A DNA stretch of 64,000 nt, from positions 6,794,001 through 6,858,000 of the forward strand of contig JAEMBT020000002.1 of assembly GCA_018873245.2 (NCBI GenBank), given 5' to 3'. The notes beneath the pieces were generated by a model. That model made no database searches, was not told the origin of the DNA, and worked only from the letters and a program-made list of their open reading frames with translations. A program made the position numbers and the translations under genes. Positions 62,451 through 64,000 of this stretch are shown piece by piece; position 1 is the stretch's first letter; the number at the start of each line of letters is the position of its first letter. The stretch is from Archegozetes longisetosus (taxonomy: Eukaryota > Arthropoda > Arachnida > Sarcoptiformes > Trhypochthoniidae).

Positions 62451-64000
62451 ACCACTACTGTTTAATTAAGATATGTAAGATTGAAGCGTCATTCATAAAA
62501 CAGTGATAACTTGTCAAATATATGTGTGAACTGTTGACCCGTTCGACCTGATTCACAGGAAAGAGCAAAAATTAGATTTATAACCGTTTGTTACACAGCA
62601 AAATACATCAATTATTGCTGAGTGTAAATTATTCAACTAATGAATTATTCATAAGAATTAGTTATACTCTTGTTGTGTTTGAATAAACATAATTAAAACT
62701 ATTAGTTAAGTTGCTATGCCATCATAGCTTGTTAATGATAGCTAAATATACTAACTTTGATTTAAATGGCCAAGATTATTACGAGTAATCTATTTCTACC
62801 TTTGGCTATGTTTAGATACTCTGGTTATTTTACTCAATCCTTCCTTACAATGAGCGACTCTCTTATATAATTAACTACTCTCTCATTTAACAAAAAACCA
62901 TTTTAAATATATCTCAATTTAAGAATGATGGGGGTCCACTTTTTTCTTATTTCTCGATTGTTATACTATTACAATACTAGACTCATATCAAACTAGACTT
63001 ATTTTAAATATATTTGTAACACTCATTTACCACTTTTTCATTGTGTTCTCATATCCAAACTTGATTGCAAACGCTATTTCTTAAACTAGTTTCCAAACAA
63101 TCTCATGAAGAATGGATTCTTTGTTTGATCTTGGTGTTTTGGAAATTAATTTTCAATAGATATATTCGACTTAAGGGTGTTTGCTTTACTATTTGAGCTA
63201 TTAGGTTTTAAACTACGAGTTTATAGTCTTTCTGACAGCTGTATTTGCGTCCAACTTGGCTCACAATAGTATTTGGGCAAATATTTTCCGTAAAAGATAC
63301 CACGTCTACAAATAATTGATGTAATTCTTTTACGATTACACGCAATTCTCACATGATAGCATTCTCGATAGTGTTTGATCAGAACTTGAGGCATAATCGA
63401 AATCTAATGTTAGTAATACCTATTCATTACAGCTTACATAAACCTAGTTCAAACATGCCAACTAGTTTTTAGTACTTCATTCCCGACAGCATAACATCTC
63501 TTCAATTAAATTAATGGTATATTTAAGATAGTGGGACGAAAGTTAAGGACAAGTCTTTCGAGTGGAAATGAGGAAAATATAAGAATTACTATGGGGTGAG
63601 TGTAAAAATGTAGTATTTGTAGTCTTATTTAAATTAGAGATACTACTTTATACCACTTTATAGCTATTATGTTAACGTTTATATAAACTTAATTGTCCTC
63701 TTAATCGTCAAGTTTCTCAATTGTGAGTTTCCTTGAATCATGTAATCGTTTTTATGTTTTCGATTACTGTTTTCTGTTTGCGAACTATAAAAGGCAATAT
63801 TGCAGAAAATGATAACCTGAAAATACTTTAGAAATACTTTTAAAAATACTTTTGAATACTTTTAAATGCTTAGACTTTATCACCTATTCTATCTCTAAAT
63901 AACAAACCTCCTCTAAGCGTTTACTTTTTCAATTATAACTATTTTTAATCCTCTTTTCCAACAACAATTAGCAAAACAAATTTTCAGAAAGTAGTTTAAT

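Larger units (their letters stand above)
58177..64000. other. Gene-poor right end, 5.8 kb
   Basis: No coding exon, tRNA or rRNA could be supported on either strand. The first few hundred bases will be the PRPF8 3' UTR. The remainder is AT-rich with an inverted repeat (58865-58910), a 23-bp triple repeat (59929-59997), T-rich tracts (60420-60470) and a 10-bp minisatellite (62351-62450). A somewhat less AT-rich patch lies at 58960-59250. Small open frames at 60941-61236 look random. It could be the large intron or upstream region of a gene lying beyond the window, but that is inference. Confidence 0.5.

Overview
The window is nuclear DNA from an animal. It is strongly AT-rich, with 17 conserved-looking protein genes, most of them split by GT..AG introns that are often only 50-70 bases long. 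Metazoan-specific families (tankyrase, strawberry notch, HIP1, NCLX, HAP40, MTCH2, a folate-receptor-type protein) point to an animal; the compact introns and A/T-ending codons suggest a small arthropod, possibly a mite. That last step is inference, since nothing here fixes the species. I see no bacterial operons, CRISPR arrays, viral genes, rRNA or tRNA.

Layout, left to right: strawberry notch (minus, cut by the left edge); HIP1 (minus, 21 exons); tankyrase (plus, 17 exons); a four-exon Yippee-like gene whose short exons are easy to miss (minus, 17445-19037); an MTMR3/4-type myotubularin (plus) with no visible FYVE domain; the mitochondrial Na+/Ca2+ exchanger NCLX (minus, 13 exons); RNF25-like RWD-RING ligase (minus); LSM4 (plus); mitochondrial IF-2 (minus); an unrecognised 383-residue protein (plus); DAD1 (minus); HAP40 (minus); MTCH2 (plus); a 242-bp hAT-like MITE; a folate-receptor family gene (plus); DRG1 (minus); RPC4/POLR3D (plus); PRPF8 (plus). 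The last 5.8 kb holds no gene I can support. Exon boundaries were derived by hand; for most genes the exon lengths sum to an exact open frame.

Most genes are housekeeping: splicing (PRPF8, LSM4), Pol III transcription (POLR3D), translation (mitochondrial IF-2, DRG1), N-glycosylation (DAD1), mitochondrial membrane proteins (NCLX, MTCH2) and membrane traffic (HIP1, MTMR, HAP40). They do not form one pathway. Several sit head to head with less than 500 bp between start codons (RNF25/LSM4, HAP40/MTCH2, DRG1/POLR3D), suggesting shared promoters.

The most important observation is that four unrelated conserved genes (tankyrase, mitochondrial IF-2, folate receptor, PRPF8) each carry one apparent frameshift, each repairable by one extra base, and each explainable as one base missing from a homopolymer run. 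Because PRPF8 is essential and otherwise intact, uncorrected sequencing or assembly indels are the likeliest cause. Other points of note are the missing FYVE domain, a local duplication of an exon end that has lost its splice donor, the MITE with near-perfect 8-bp target duplications, and several short tandem arrays, one directly abutting the MTMR start codon.
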